Positions 12,058 to 25,403 of a DNA stretch of 64,000 nt are shown piece by piece. The stretch lies in contig NC_052351.1 of the NCBI RefSeq assembly GCF_009727055.1, forward strand, positions 4,215,180-4,279,179, given 5' to 3'. Made by a program: the position numbers and the translations under genes. Within the stretch, counting starts at the first letter, position 1. Each line of letters opens with the position of its first letter. Source of the DNA: Benincasa hispida. Taxonomy: Eukaryota; Streptophyta; Magnoliopsida; Cucurbitales; Cucurbitaceae. The notes under the pieces were generated by a model, which did not search any database, was not told where the DNA came from, and saw only the letters and a program-made list of their open reading frames with translations.

Positions 12058-12888
12058 TATATTTTTTTATGGCAAATACGATATTACAAGCTAAAGACAA
12101 CTTCTACCAAATTAAATGTACTCTTCTCTTATTTTTGAAAATACATTACAACAAGACTTTATATTATAGTGTATTTTTTTTGACAACATACTTAAAAACA
12201 ATAATATTTTCAATCGTGAATCAGTTGACAATTAATTTAAATCACATATATTAATCAAGATAAGGTGAGCACATTCTCAAAGACGATGTTATGCAAATTG
12301 CTTAGATTTTTTAGATAATATAAAATCAAATACATGTTGATAAATATGTAACACATTCGACGTGATCTCTCAAGATGAAGTGACATAATTTAAGAATCAT
12401 TCCATAAACTTTTGGGCATATTAAAAACATTTATTCTTAATTTTTTTTTTTTTTTTTGAATAAATAAATGTATTAGCAATTAATAAAATGCTATTTGGTT
12501 AACTACCTACCGTATTCCAATAGATATAATAGACATTATCTCAATTTTGGGAAATTAAAAAGTAATGAAAGATGAAACATCACTTTCCCATGGTAATTCT
12601 TAAATATTTAAAAAAAAAAAAAAAAAAAAAACATTGGACTTTTGAATTTTTCATATCCATTTAATCCCATACCGTTAATATGAAAAAATCAATGATTAAA
12701 ACATTTATTCTTTTTTTATGTAAGAGCTTTAATTCAAATTTAATTTAATACTTATAATATATTCAATTTTATCCCTTACAAAATTACATAGAATGAATTA
12801 AAGATCAAAATAATAATAGAATATCAACTAACCAATGTAAAATATTTCGAAAAATAATAATGACAAAATAATACGCACTCTCTTCTTT

Positions 12889-12965
<77 letters not shown>

Positions 12966-13375
12966 CATGTTTTATATTTTCTGACTTTGTATATTTATTT
13001 TATTTTTGTTATGACTTAAATTGTTTGGAAATTTCTTGCCTCTTGTTTTTACTTCTTAAGAATACAATCATTTGCAAATTATTCATGTTCTACAATTTTC
13101 ATTATTAAGAGATGTTTTCAAAATTGTATATAAATTTAGAAGTTTTTGGTTCATGTTTTTTTTTTTCAAGACGTAAATAAAGGCATTCATTTTTTTACTT
13201 ACATGAAATATCAAATAAATATAACATAAAAATTTATATTTAATTTAAAAAATCAATATTTGTAAGATACAAATATGTACCATGTCCACAAGGTTGGAAC
13301 TCTAGGTTACTAGCACAAATGTTTAACCATATGATAATTGCTTTCTTCTTCTTCTTCTTTTCTTTCCCCTTCTAT
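12058..13375. other. AT-rich intergenic stretch with long poly(A) run
   Basis: No gene is seen. The stretch contains a 68-base A run (12895-12962), a shorter A run near 12610-12630, a T run near 12440-12460 and a CTT-rich tract (13341-13366). The short ORF at 12045-12254 has no recognisable domain and a biased AT-rich composition. Confidence 0.7.
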
Positions 13376-15518
13376 TGACAAGGAAAATACAAAATCCCTT
13401 TTTGCTTAACAATTATTTACGATTAAAAGATCACAACAAAATGTATTAAAAAACTTTTTTTGAATTTGAAGTTTTAGAAAATAAGAAAAAAATATTTAGT
13501 AAAAGACCGTTTCTATTTTCCCTTACAAAAAGAAAAGAAACTTCTTAAAAAACGAAAAATGACACTTAGGTTTCTATATTTTGTATATTTCAATTAGTAT
13601 TCAAGCAAAATACGTTATTTTTTCAAATATATTAAAGTAAAGTCAATTTAGCTCAACTGTTATTGATGTAATTTTCTTTACTAGAAGACGGAGATCCGAT
13701 CTCTCATCTTTGTAATTGTTGTAAAAATATATATATTAAAATGCAAGAAGAAAAGGTTCTTTTTAAGTAATTTTAATTAAAAGAAAAAGGTGAAACAACA
13801 ATAATATATTTGTTTTGTAAAAATATCTTAGAAAAAATTTCAAAATTTCAAATTCAAATTTCAAATAGCCATAAAATCCAGACGATTTTTCTTTTTTTTT
13901 TCTTTTTTGAAAAGGGCCATAAAATCCAACGATTAAAGAGCCCATTATTAGGAAAATATGACAAGACAAAATAATGCGGAAAACAAACTGAAAAAAGTGA
14001 ATGGGCTTGGGCTTGGGCTTGGGCTTAAGCTTGGGCCTCAAGATATGCTCTCCAACGTGAATTAGATTGAAAAACAATTTTGAAGAGTTTGTATAAGCAT
14101 TTGTACTTCCCATTATTGTTTGGTATTCAAACCTTTTTACTATTTTTTAAAGTAATATTAAAAAAATCTCGAGGTGAAAAAAATATACGATAGAAATAAT
14201 AGGTTATATTGCAAATTTTGGAAAATTATGCTCGTTTTCTCACATGTTTTCTTTATAACAATTTTCATGATGATCATTAAAAATAAAAACAAGTTCTTTA
14301 TATATATATATATATATATATATTAGTTTCCATATTTTGGATTATAGTTTGAAACCATAGTTTTCATATTTTGTCCTTGTTTCCTCACATATTTTCTTCC
14401 TAAGCTTAATTTCCAAATATCAATACTCATGAACTAATTGGTTACATCAAATATGATCTTAAAGATTTATTAGATGTTTTTAAAAATTATAGAATCCATT
14501 AAATATAAAATTGAAAGTGTGTGAAGTGAACTTGAATATAATCAACACATTACATATAAAAGTAAGTTTCTTTAAAAAAAAATGTTTAAAATAAAGGGTA
14601 ATTGATTTAAATATCCTGAAAATATTTTCAAAAATAACAAATGTCACAACCTATCAATTTTGTAAATAAGTTGACTAATTTTTCTATATTTGAAAATAAT
14701 CCTAAAATAAATAGTTGTTTTCAAATTAAAAAAAAAATAAACAAACTTATTTATAAATATAGCAAAATATCACTATCTATAAGTGATACACCATGATAGG
14801 TTCTGTTAGACTTCATCACTATCTATTAGTATAGTGATAGAAGCCCCTCATGATTTATTGCGAGAGTGATATTTTGCTATACTTGAAACTATTTTCAACA
14901 AATTTACCATTTAAAACAATTAGCTTAAAATAAATTTTTTTTATTTATTTAGATTTTTTTTATTATAAACATTTAAAAATATATGTATTATATAAAGGGA
15001 AGAATTTGAACCCGAGTCTTTAGAATAGAGAAGCAAGTAAGAAAAATGTTGAATGAAGGACATTCTACATATTATTATTGTTGTAAAATTGAGGAGCACA
15101 AGGGAATACGGATATGGAGAAAATATAATATAATAATAAATAAGTTTTAAGGAGCACAAAGAATACGGATATGGAGAAAATATAATATAATAATAAATAA
15201 ATTTTAAAATAAATAAGCATAATATATAATAAAATAACAAAATGGAAAAATTATGTAAATAGAAAATATGGAAATTTAAAATTCTCTAAAATTCTCTAAT
15301 CCTTTCTTTACTTTTCTCACCAATGCGTGTCTTCCAAAACTCACCAAATGCTACTATTTATAGACAATTTGGCAATTTGGAGGCAGATTATATAGACACT
15401 AATAATGTGTAATGTTGAGACACACGGACAACATTTTAGGAAATGGGGCATGGCACATGGTTAATGGATACTAAGCACGAGCATCTAATGGGCATCTATT
15501 ATCATAATATTTATAATA
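13376..15518 (-). mobile_element. 3' LTR of Copia element A (LTR-X copy 1)
   Basis: It aligns along its whole length with 25404-27793. On the minus strand it begins TATTATAAATATTATG, directly after a purine tract (15519-15527, AAGGAGGGG), and ends at TTCCTTGTCA. A TATA box (CTATAAATAG) lies near 15358-15366 in the sense direction. It contains a MULE-like MITE (about 14590-14925), a 58-bp tandem duplication (15092-15208) and a GGGCTT repeat (14002-14030). The position directly downstream of element A's RNase H region and purine tract supports the LTR reading. The 2.1-kb length includes later insertions. Confidence 0.7.
14590..14925. mobile_element. MULE-like MITE inside LTR-X copy 1
   Basis: The ends GGGTAATTGATTTAAATA and TTACCATTTAAAACAATTA are inverted-repeat-like. 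The interior holds the short palindromic words ATCACTATCTATAAGTGATA and ATAGTGATAGAAG and the block GAGAGTGATATTTTGCTATA. The same element lies at 26875-27205 in the second LTR-X copy, so it was present before the two copies separated. From general knowledge this resembles a MITE family common in cucurbits. Confidence 0.6.
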
Positions 15519-18090
15519 CCCCTCCTTAGATACTCATTATATATATGAAATATGTCTCGTTAAAACCTTATTAGGAAAAAAACTCAATGGAAAAAAATCC
15601 TAGTGAAGGGAAAAGAGTATCTATTTCATATAATTTATACTCCTAAACAGTATGTTTACTCCCCCTCATGGAAACATCACTTGAGATCTCTAAGTCGCCA
15701 CATTCCAATCTTGTACACCAGTTTTTCAAAGGTTGCAGTAGGTGATGCCTTTGTAAATAAGTCTGCCAGGTTATCTTTCGAACAAATTTGTTGTACAGTG
15801 ATGTCATTTTCTTCAAGACCATGAGCATAGAAAAGTTTCGATGAAATATTTTTTGTTCTATCTCTTTTAATATATCATCCTTCGATTTAGGATATGTATG
15901 TTGTGTTGTCTTCGTATAATATCATTGAAAGATATTTACTAGAAGACAAACCACATGTTTTACGAATGTGTTGAGTCATTGATTTTAGTCATACGCATTC
16001 TCGACTAGTCTCGTGAATTGCAAGAATTTCAGCATGATTTGAGGAAATGGTTGTTGGGTTTGTTTCATCAATCGCTATGATATAGCAATTCCTCCACTTG
16101 TAAATAGATAACCTATTTGAGATCTAGCTTTATGTGGATCAGATAAATATTCAGAATCTGCATAACAAACTAGATCAAAATTTGATTTATTTGAATAAAA
16201 CAAACTCATATCAATCGTTCCTCGGAGATTATAAATTTACTGAAAAGTTGGAGAAGAACTATATCTTGCTAATAAATTTACTGAAAATGCAGTATCTAGT
16301 ATTGTATTATTAGCAAGATACATAAGTGCACCAATTACACTAAAATATGGTACTTCAGAACCAAGAAGTTCATTATCATCTCGAGGTCAAAATATATATT
16401 TCCTCACATCTAATGAACGAAACTTCCATTGGAATGTTCAATGGATGTTCTTTGTCCATATAAAATCTTTTCAAAAATTTTCTTGCTTAAGAATACAACC
16501 ACAACCCACAACCTATGGCAACTCCCAATGGCTTACTTAGTACGGAACGCCAGCTTTCTCTACTTTAACACTTCGTTCAAATACATTTTGTGCTTTTAAC
16601 CCAACTCAAGCTGAAGAAACTTATAGTTGATTGATAATAAATATCCAACCTACTAAATGCTCAATTTATAAATTATGGCAAAATTTTGTTTTTTCGAAAT
16701 CTTTCATCTCAAATTCTTTCTTAAGATGTTCTATTGCCTTTGAAAGCTCTTCAAGAGTTCCAATAATATTTAAATCATCAACATATACAGTTATAATAGC
16801 AAATCCTGACTGTGATTTCTTTATAAAAATACATTGACATAGTGGATTGTTTTGATATCCTTCTTTCAACAAATATTCACTCAGGCGATTATATCACATT
16901 CGTCCTGATTGTTTCAATCCATATAATGATCTCCGTAACTTTATTGAATACAATTCCCGGAAATTTGATTTATATGTTTAAGGTACCTTAAATCCTTCCG
17001 AGATTCTCATATATATATCATTATCAAGAGATTCATATAAATATGTTATGACTATATCCATAAGATACATGTTCAGATTTTTATACACAGTCAGACCTCT
17101 TATATATCTTAGTGTAATTGCATCTACCACCGAAGAATATGTCTCCTCATAATCAATACCAGGTCTTTGTAAAAAAACTTTGTGCAACTAATCTTGTTTT
17201 ATATCTTGTGACCTCGTTATTTTCATTTCTTTTCCTCACAAATACTCATTTGTATCCCATAGGTTTGACATCTTCTGGTATTTGGACTACTGGTCTAAAA
17301 ACCTGACGTTTTGAAAGTGAGTTTAATACCTGGATTGCTTCTTTCCACTAAAGCCAATCTTTTTTATGTCGACATTCTTCAATAAATTTTAGTTCAGAAT
17401 CCTCATTTTCAGATATAATATTAAAAGCAACATTATATGCAAAAATGTTGTCAATAACTACATGAGTTCGGTTCCATCTTTTTTTATCATGACATAGTTT
17501 ATTAAAATCTCATCATTATCTTTAGGTATTTCACCTTCCTCACTAGTCATGTCATCAATTTCTTCATAAGTATTTACATCCTCAACCAAGTCTTCTTGAC
17601 TATTAATTGTTTTTTCCAAGAATTTTTATCTTTGGAACCCACTAGTCTATCACGCTTCTGGTGTGTTCCGAACTCATTAGTGACAAGTTGTTGTTTTAGG
17701 ATATCAATTTACGATGGAACATTTGCAGCTGGTATATGTGACTTAGTTACTTTCTTTGCATCTATAAATGCATTTGGTAACTGATTTGCTATATTTTGAA
17801 AATGAATTATTTTCTGAACTTCAAGTTCATATTAATCTATTTGGGGATCTAAATGAGGACATAATGATGTATTTCATATAATTTCTTTTTCCAATTTCTT
17901 AATTTCTCCCCCTAATATTGTAAAATTCATCTCATTAAAATGATAATCAGTAAATCGTGCAATAAATACATCACCCGTCAAGGGTTTAAGATATTTGATA
18001 ATTGATGGGGAATCGTATCCAATATATATTCCTAACCTCCTTTGAGGGCTCATCTTAGTACGTTGTGGTGGAGCAATTGAAAAATGTATT
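15519..18090 (-). mobile_element. Copia element A, integrase end, reverse transcriptase and RNase H (degenerate)
   Basis: Read on the minus strand from 18090: APPQRTKMSPQRRLGIYIGYDS (integrase tail, 18080-17874); QRPGIDYEETYSSVVDAITLRY and LMDIVITYLY (reverse transcriptase, 17187-16978); VYVDDLNIIGT with the catalytic YVDD (16872-16666); then RNase H sequence down to about 15640. A purine tract GAGGGGGAGT (about 15658-15668) and a second one at 15519-15527 precede the LTR. Several stops and frameshifts make it inactive. The upstream part of the same protein lies at 32801-32948 and 35020-35601, beyond a 14.7-kb insertion. Confidence 0.85.
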
Positions 18091-18960
18091 TGAAGGGAAC
18101 TATGAGATCTGCAGCAGAAGCGGGATCGGTCCCAATTTTTAGTTTTTACAGAATAAAAAATTTTCAGAACAACAAAATTATGCATAATTGAAAAAATTTA
18201 CAACATGCTAATGAGGGAATTAAGGAAGAAAAGTACTTACTCTTGAAGCCAAATAGTCTTCACGTAATCTTCCTCGAACTGGTCACAAACTCTCTTTGAA
18301 ACTTGATCTTCCAAAAATCCGTAGCAACCCAAATGATCACCACCACAAGTGAACCTTTTGAATTCTCTTTAGGGATTGAGAATTAGCAGGAGGTGTGGCC
18401 TCTGTTATCTTTTGGGAAGAGGGAGAGAGTTTTTTAATGAGGAAGAAGAGAAATTTTTTTTTCTTCTCTATGTTCTTGGGAGTAATTACAGAGAAATCAC
18501 AAACAAACCTTCTCTACCGTGAAGAATATGAAGAAGATGTCAAAACCACCACCCACACTCCACGTTTTTCTGAGAGTAAATTAAGAGGAGGGAAGTCGTA
18601 ACTCTCTCCCTTTTAATTTTAAAAAATATAAATTAAAATAAATTTAATTTAATAAAATATATATAATAACTAACTTATTATACATATAAATATATATAAC
18701 TATATGTTATATCAAATATAACACATAATCTATAGTTATTATATTGTATCAAATACAATATAACCTATAGTTTTATTTCTCTCAATAAAACATGGTATTA
18801 ATATAAATCCAGTTCATATTAAATTTAATTATATGAATCTCATTCATAAATTAGAATTTGAATCATATTCAAATATTTAATTCCTCTCAAAATAAACTTT
18901 ATATTATAATGTATCAAATACGTTATATTAAATATATCATACATAATTAATTTAATAAAA
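18091..18960 (-). mobile_element. 3' LTR of Copia element B, terminal part
   Basis: It starts on the plus strand with TGAAGGG, so it ends in CA on the sense (minus) strand. It holds the family-L LTR 3' terminal blocks (GGGACCGATCCCGCTTCTGCTGCA on the sense strand, compare 25077 and 30330). It is cut at 18960 by a solo LTR and resumes at 20928. The short ORF at 18395-18601 has no domain. Confidence 0.75.
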
Positions 18961-20927
18961 TGATGGAACACGAGACATACACAACGGAATAAGGATCTAA
19001 TTACACTCTAATTGCTTTTAATTAAAAGGAAATTAGCATGCGAATGAAGGAAAAATAGTAAATTAATAGGAATAGAATACAACCTTTGTAGCTCCTGATC
19101 AATGCTTTTCCTCGCTGAATCTCAACCCGAACTCTTTCAGACCACCACTAGAGCTTACCTACTATCCTCTAGACTCAGAACTGGATTGTGGGACCCGATG
19201 GATGAAGAAACCGAGAGAGAGAAAGAGATGGAAAAAGAAATGGATTTTTCTTTTTGGTTTTGGGTTTTCCTATTTTTTTCAGCCCAATTTTAAAAACTAA
19301 ATTTGGCAAAATAGCAAAAGTTTTTAATCCAAATTGAAAAGTCCATATTTATAGAAAAATGTCATGCAAAATTATATGAAACAAATTCATAAAAACTCAA
19401 TACCTAGAATCCACTATCTAAGTGGGCTTAATGCCTCCACTATAAACCAACACCTAGCCCATTATTTTGTTAGTGGAATTATTCAACAAAAGTTTGGATT
19501 TTTCTACTAACTTTAGTCAAAGGGCAAAATAATCATTTTGTCAAAGTCAAACTTTGACCGAAAAGTCAACATTTTGACTTTTTATGATTTTTTCCGTGTT
19601 GACTAATTTTGACCTTCCGAGCATGAATCCGCATTAATTTTCTCGAAATTCAAATCACATTTGAATATAAGGTCGGTCAAAGTTTGATTTTTCAAAGTCA
19701 TTGACTTTTTACATCTTTGACCATTTCCATTATTTCCGAGCTTTCGAATATGAACGTATTCATATTCTTGATATTTAAATCACATTTAAATATTAAAGTT
19801 GTATCTCTAAATTGAAAAAATCGACCACTATATCATATATACTTGTCGGTTTCTCTCTCTTCACCTAATTCGAACAATTTGAATTATTCTATCATACTGT
19901 TCTAAGTTTATTCCATATGAGCTAGTAGAGGAACCTAATGAACCTATAGATCATAGGCCCCAACGATCCAAGATTAGCTGGCTAAACTCTTTAGACGGAG
20001 CTAATCAACATTCGTTAACTCACGGGTCATTCCACTATAGTCCCGTAGTTGCACTCATCTCACTATAGATATATTTGTGTCCATATAATATAATCATGAT
20101 TAGTAAGCTAATATTTCACAAGTTGTTCGTAATCTCGGCTGGGTCATAAAAACCGTTTTACCCCCAAGACTACATCTTATTCCTTAAGTTCCACTGATCC
20201 TCTAATGAACAATTGGTTTAAGGTCTAACCTATAAACCGAACCCCTCTTGGGCCAAGGAAAGGGTGGGGCCCCTTATTCAAAACCTAGATTCAATACTAA
20301 AGGGAACAACCTATCTACTATCCCTATAACGGGTAGGAGTGAATTCCGTCTTGCACCCTATGTTCCCAGCTATCCACCTGATCTTACTCCTGAAATGGGA
20401 GGCTTATTGGGCCAGCGATAATGAGCTGCCCTCACCTATGCAGATCTAAGGATAATTCCGAGTGAACAGGAGTTTATAGTTAGCTCAGGATTAAGATTAA
20501 GTTACCTAGGTCATCAATTAACGAAATAATCAGTTTTATATATAAAACGTCATTTAGAACGTAAAAAGTGACTATTTCATAGTTTAGTCTTATGCAAACT
20601 TTTTACATAGGATGCTCCCACTTTCATATCTCTATATGAACGATTCAGGATCACATCGTTTGTACTAACTACAAAAATGGGCCGCATCCATAGTGTCCCC
20701 AAAATAAGGCGTCCAACCTCATTCATATACTATAGACCATTTTGGCTATATATTTGAACTTGATCCACATTTATGTCACTACATAAAGTTCAAACTACAT
20801 TAAATAGCCTTAGGACCTTAGTTTATTGGATTCAAGATTACAATTTCAATAAAAAATTTATCGAAAAACAAAACAGAATATGTTTATTAATTTATAAACT
20901 ACGAGTTTTAGGACATAAAATCCAATA
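18961..20927 (-). mobile_element. Solo LTR (family L variant) nested in element B's 3' LTR
   Basis: It is 1967 bp, running from TGATGGAACACG on the left to TCCAATA on the right, which is TATTGGA...TCCATCA on the sense strand (TG start decayed to TA). It is flanked by an exact 5-bp duplication TAAAA at 18956-18960 and 20928-20932. The sequence is related to, but diverged from, the LTR it sits in. No coding sequence was seen beyond a short domain-free ORF at 19102-19293. Confidence 0.85.
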
Positions 20928-22015
20928 TAAAATATATCATATATAATTAATTCCCTCAATTAAAATTATCCAAAATTAATTTTCAATAATCCCTGTTGAG
21001 CTATATATGGGACCTTATAGACCTGTAGATTGAAGCTCAAATGGTACTTGAATAATTAATTAAACTCCTGTAATTCAACATCTATTAACTATCAGTCACT
21101 ACACTAAAGACCGACAGTTGTACTCTTCACACTACAGATATATTTCTGTGTCTATTGGATATAACAAGTCAACGGTGCGGTGACCCTTCACAAATTGCTC
21201 GTAAGTTCAGATTGACCAAAATTATCGTTTTTCCCCTGTAGTTACATCTAACTCCTTAAGTACCACGGATCCCTTTAATGAGCAATAAGTTATAGTCCGA
21301 CAATGACCAAATCCTTCTTGGGCGAAGAGAGAGTGTGGCCATATTGTTCAAGCTCCGGAATCAGCTCTTAAGGGAACAATTTATCTACTTACCTCGACAT
21401 CAGGGAATGAGTAAATTTTGTCTTTTGTAGTTGTGTTCCCAACTCCCCAATCAGACGAATCCTTAAAATGGTAGGCATATTGAGTCGGCGATCTGACCAG
21501 TATCACCCATGCAAATCAAAGGATCGCCTTTATAGGCAGGAGTTCACAACTCACCCAGGATTCAAGTCATGTCACCTATGGTTATCCTGGTGAAATGTAA
21601 GTCTCTACTATTAAAGATTTTATATAATAAGACAGTCATTTCGTGGTCCGATCTTATACAAACTCTTTGTATAAGATAATCCCGCTCACATGTCTCCACA
21701 TAAATTATCAGGATCAGATCATTGATAGCACTTTACAACATTTGTAACATCTACAAAGCAGGTCCTATCCGTAGTGTCACCAAGATAACGTACCCAACCT
21801 TATCCATCTAGTACAGACCATTTAGCTTATCATTTAAACATTATCCGCCTGTATGTCCCTACATACATGTTTAAATTACATAAAATAACCTAGGATCTTT
21901 GTTTATTAGATTGAGTGTGCTCATAAAATAATAATTATTTTAATAAAAACAATTTGTTTATACAAAGTTTATAGATTATAAGAATACAAGAGAGTTTAGG
22001 ACACCAATCCCAACA
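20928..22015 (-). mobile_element. 3' LTR of Copia element B, initial part
   Basis: The sense strand begins at 22015 with TGTTGGGATTGGTGTCCTAA, directly after a purine-rich tract (AGGAAAAGTAGGAGAT). It continues to 20928, where the solo LTR interrupts it, and resumes at 18960. It is the same family as 3486-5659 and 32949-35019. Confidence 0.85.
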
Positions 22016-25000
22016 ATCTCCTACTTTTCCTAAAGCTTAGAGAGCCAAATGTACAATACAAATAAAGTAGAAAATACAATAAACTAAGGCATACAATATA
22101 CCCCAATAACATCTCCCACTTGCGCTAAATAATATGTCACATATCCCGTAGACCTAGACTCTCTAGATGACCCTCGAACATTTTAGTCATGAGGCCTTTG
22201 TAAACTGATCAACAACATTGTGCTCCAAAGCAATCTTTATGACAATTACGTTACCTCGATGCATAATCTTTTGAATCAAGTGATATTTTTGCTTAATGTG
22301 TTTGCCTCTTCGATGACTTCAAGGTTCCTTAAAATTTGTCACAACACCATTATTATCACAATAAAGTGTGATGGACAAAGAAATATTTGGAACAACTTCC
22401 AGTAAGAAATTTCTCAGCTTCACAAGTAGCAACATATTTGGCTTCCATAGTAGAGTCTGCGATGCATCCTTGCTTGATGCTCCACCAAACTATAGCTCCT
22501 TAATTCAGAGTAAACACTGACTTTGATGTGGATTTTCGAGAATCTCGGTCAGTCTGAAAGTCGGAGTCCGTGAATCTTGTAGATCAAATCCTTATCTCCA
22601 AACACAAGCATATAGTCCCTTGTCCTCCGAAGGTACTTGAGGATTGTTTTAACCATTCTCCAATGATCTGATCATGGATTGGATTGATATCTACTGACAA
22701 TCCCTAGTGGAGTCTGCGATGCATCCTTGCTTGATGCTCCACCAAACTATAGCTTCTTAATTCAGAGTAAACACTGACTCTGATGTGGATTTTCGAGAAT
22801 CTCGGTCAGTCTGAAAATCGGAGTCTGTGTATCCTGTAAAGATCAAATCCTTATCTCCAAACACAAGCATATAGTCCCTTGTCCTCCGAAGGTACTTGAG
22901 GATTGTTTTAACCATTCTCCAATGATCTAATCATGGATTGGATTGATATCTACTGACAATCCCTACTGCATAGCAAATGTCAGGTCTAGTACATAAAATT
23001 GCATACATAAGGCCACCAACAGTCGATACATAGGGAATTTATCTCATTGCCTCAACGTCTTAAAGAGTCTTTAGACACTGTTCGTCAGACAATATAATTT
23101 CATGTCTAAAAGGTAATAAACCCTTATTGGAATTGTGCATCAAATATCTGACAAGCATCTTGTCAATATAAGATGCCTGAAACAAGGCTAACTTTTTATT
23201 CTTTCGATCCTTAATGATCTGAATCCCTAAAACAAACTATGCCTCTCTCAAATCTTTCATTTGGAATTGGATGGTCAACCATTTCTTTACATCAGTCAGA
23301 AAACCTACATCATTCTCAATGAGTAGGATATCATCTACATACAACACGAGGAAAGTTATTGAATTTTTTATGATTTTCTTGTAAACACGAGACTCATCAA
23401 CATTCTTATCAAAGCCATAAGATTTTATCACAATACCAAATCTTATATTCCAAGATCGAGATGCTTGTTTCAGTTAATAAATAGACCAATTAAACTTTCA
23501 AACATTTTGTTCTTAATCTTGTTCGATGAATCCTTCTGGTTGATTCATGTAAATGGTCTCTTCAAGTTTGCCATATTTCATAGTCATAATATGTGACTTG
23601 GACAAGAGAATTATAATAAACTTTAACATGACAACAAAGTTTCTTCATGGTCCACTCACTCAACTTGGGTATAACCCTTTGCCACAAGTCTAGCTTTAAA
23701 GGTTTGTATCTTTCCATCTACACCTATTTTTCTCTTGTAGATCCACTTACAACCTATAGGTTTTACCCTATCAGGTTGATCTATTAGCTCCCAGACAGAT
23801 CTAAAGTACATAGACTCCATTTCTCGATTCATGGCTTTAATCCATTCATCCTTGTCAACATCTTCCGTTGTTTGTTTATAAGACAATGAATCCTCAACAC
23901 CATCATCAGTTATGATGTCTTGGGCTTCTGTTAAACCCATGTAACGTATAGGTGGGTTCATAACCCTCCCACTACGTCGAGGCAATCTCAATTCTTGAGA
24001 TAGATGTAAATGACTAGGTGAACCGACATCGACAACTCTTGTTGATGTATCAGCCCATTCAACAACCCTTGTTGAAGTCTCAATAGATTCATTAGAAATT
24101 TCACTTAAAACTATTTTACTTCATGGCTAATGGTCTCTTATGTGGTCATATTCCAATAAGGTAACATTTTTCAATACAAACACTTTATTTTCACTTGGAT
24201 CAAAGAAGTACCCCCCCTCCCCCCCTTCTTGTTTCCTTGGGGTAGCCTACAAATAGGCATACTTTCGAACGAGGTTCCAACTTTTTAGGATTTGTCATTA
24301 GCATATAGGTTGGACATCCCTCAATTCTGAAGTGGTATAAACTACCTTTACGACCTCTCCAAAACTCAAAAGATGTTTCAGAAACACTCTTTGAGATAAC
24401 ATTGTTCAAAATGTAAATAACAGTCTCCATTACATATCCCCCAAAACGAGTCATGAAGTTGAGAATAGCTCGTCATAGACCGAACCATGTCCAACAGGGT
24501 TCTATTTATCCTTTTCGATACACCATTCTATTGAAGTATACCTGGGGCTAAGAGTTGGGACGTAATTCCATGTTTTAACATATAGTTTCGGATCTTAAGT
24601 CCATATACTCTCCACAACGATCAGATCGTAGTGTTTTTATCTTTTTACCTAACAAGTTTTCAACCTCATTCTTATACTCCTTGAACTTTTCAAGTGCTTC
24701 GGACTTGTGTTATATTAGATATAGATGCTCATATCTAGAATAATCATCTATGGAAGAGATGAAATATTCATACCTTCATCGTGCTTTTACATTCATCGGA
24801 CTACAGAGATTTGAATGTATAAGCTCCAAGGTCTCTTTGGCTCTATAACATTTTTCAGTAAAATGTCATTTTGTCATTTTACCTTCAAGGCATGACTCAC
24901 ATACAGGTAAAGAGTTTTCTTCTAAACCATTTAGACGTCCACTTTTTACCAATCTCTCAATCCTATTAAGATTAATGTGACCTAAATTTAGATGCCTAAG

Positions 25001-25076
25001 GTGGGTATTTTCTTTAGGAGAAATTCTTGGTCTTTTAACAATTGTTGCTAAAAGGGAAACCATCGAAGGCTTTGCA
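22016..25076 (-). mobile_element. Copia element B, pol region (degenerate, gag deleted)
   Basis: Minus-strand order: LRHLNLGHINLNRIERLV with CESCLEGKMTK (gag-pre-integrase, 25063-24866); ILNNVISKSVSETSFEFWRG and NPKKLEPRSKVCLFVGYPKET (integrase end, 24454-24200); RRSGRVMNPPIRYMGL then KPIGCKWIYKRK and FKARLVAKGYTQVE (reverse transcriptase start, 23991-23656); LYVDDILLIEND (YVDD, 23431-23237); then RNase H with a 257-bp tandem duplication (22453-22966); ending near 22140 in GHLESLGLRDM. Gag and protease are missing: the pol start lies about 10 bp from the 5' LTR fragment. Stops and frameshifts make it inactive. Confidence 0.87.
22453..22966 (-). repeat. 257-bp tandem duplication inside element B RNase H
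   Basis: Units 22453-22709 and 22710-22966 are nearly identical, both starting GAGTCTGCGATGCATCC and ending TACTGACAATCCCT. The unit length is not a multiple of three, so the duplication shifts the frame. Only a few base differences separate the copies, so it arose later than most decay of the element. Confidence 0.9.
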
Positions 25077-25403
25077 GCGAAAGCGAGATCGTTCCCATTT
25101 TTAGTTTCACATAATTGATAAAATTACAAAATCAAAATAGAGAAGATTATGAATTGCTTAAAAAATTACAGCATGTTTTTTAACAAAAGGAATAGAGAAG
25201 AAGTATTACTTACCCTTAAAGCCAAACTTCTCCGTCAATCCTCGGTCCACATTCACGATCCAAACTCCAAACCAGTACAGCACCACTTGAGGACCCTCTG
25301 TATTCTCTTGAGATGAGAATTGACAAGAGTGGTGGACTCTGCTAGTCTTCTTCTTACCCTTAACTATATGGTAATTGTTATCTCTTCTACCTTTTTTTTC
25401 TCT
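25077..25403 (-). mobile_element. 5' LTR of Copia element B, 3'-terminal fragment
   Basis: The sense-strand block GGGAACGATCTCGCTTTCGCTGCA near its end matches the LTR end at 18091-18140. Only the last 320 or so bp remain here. The first 16 bp of the same LTR appear to survive at 32785-32800, on the far side of later insertions. The rest is lost. Confidence 0.65.

Noticed and set aside
13640..13735. Possible tRNA gene (TAGCTCAA box A-like)
   Set aside because: There is no cloverleaf and a poor B box; at best an old SINE-like fragment shared by both LTR-X copies.
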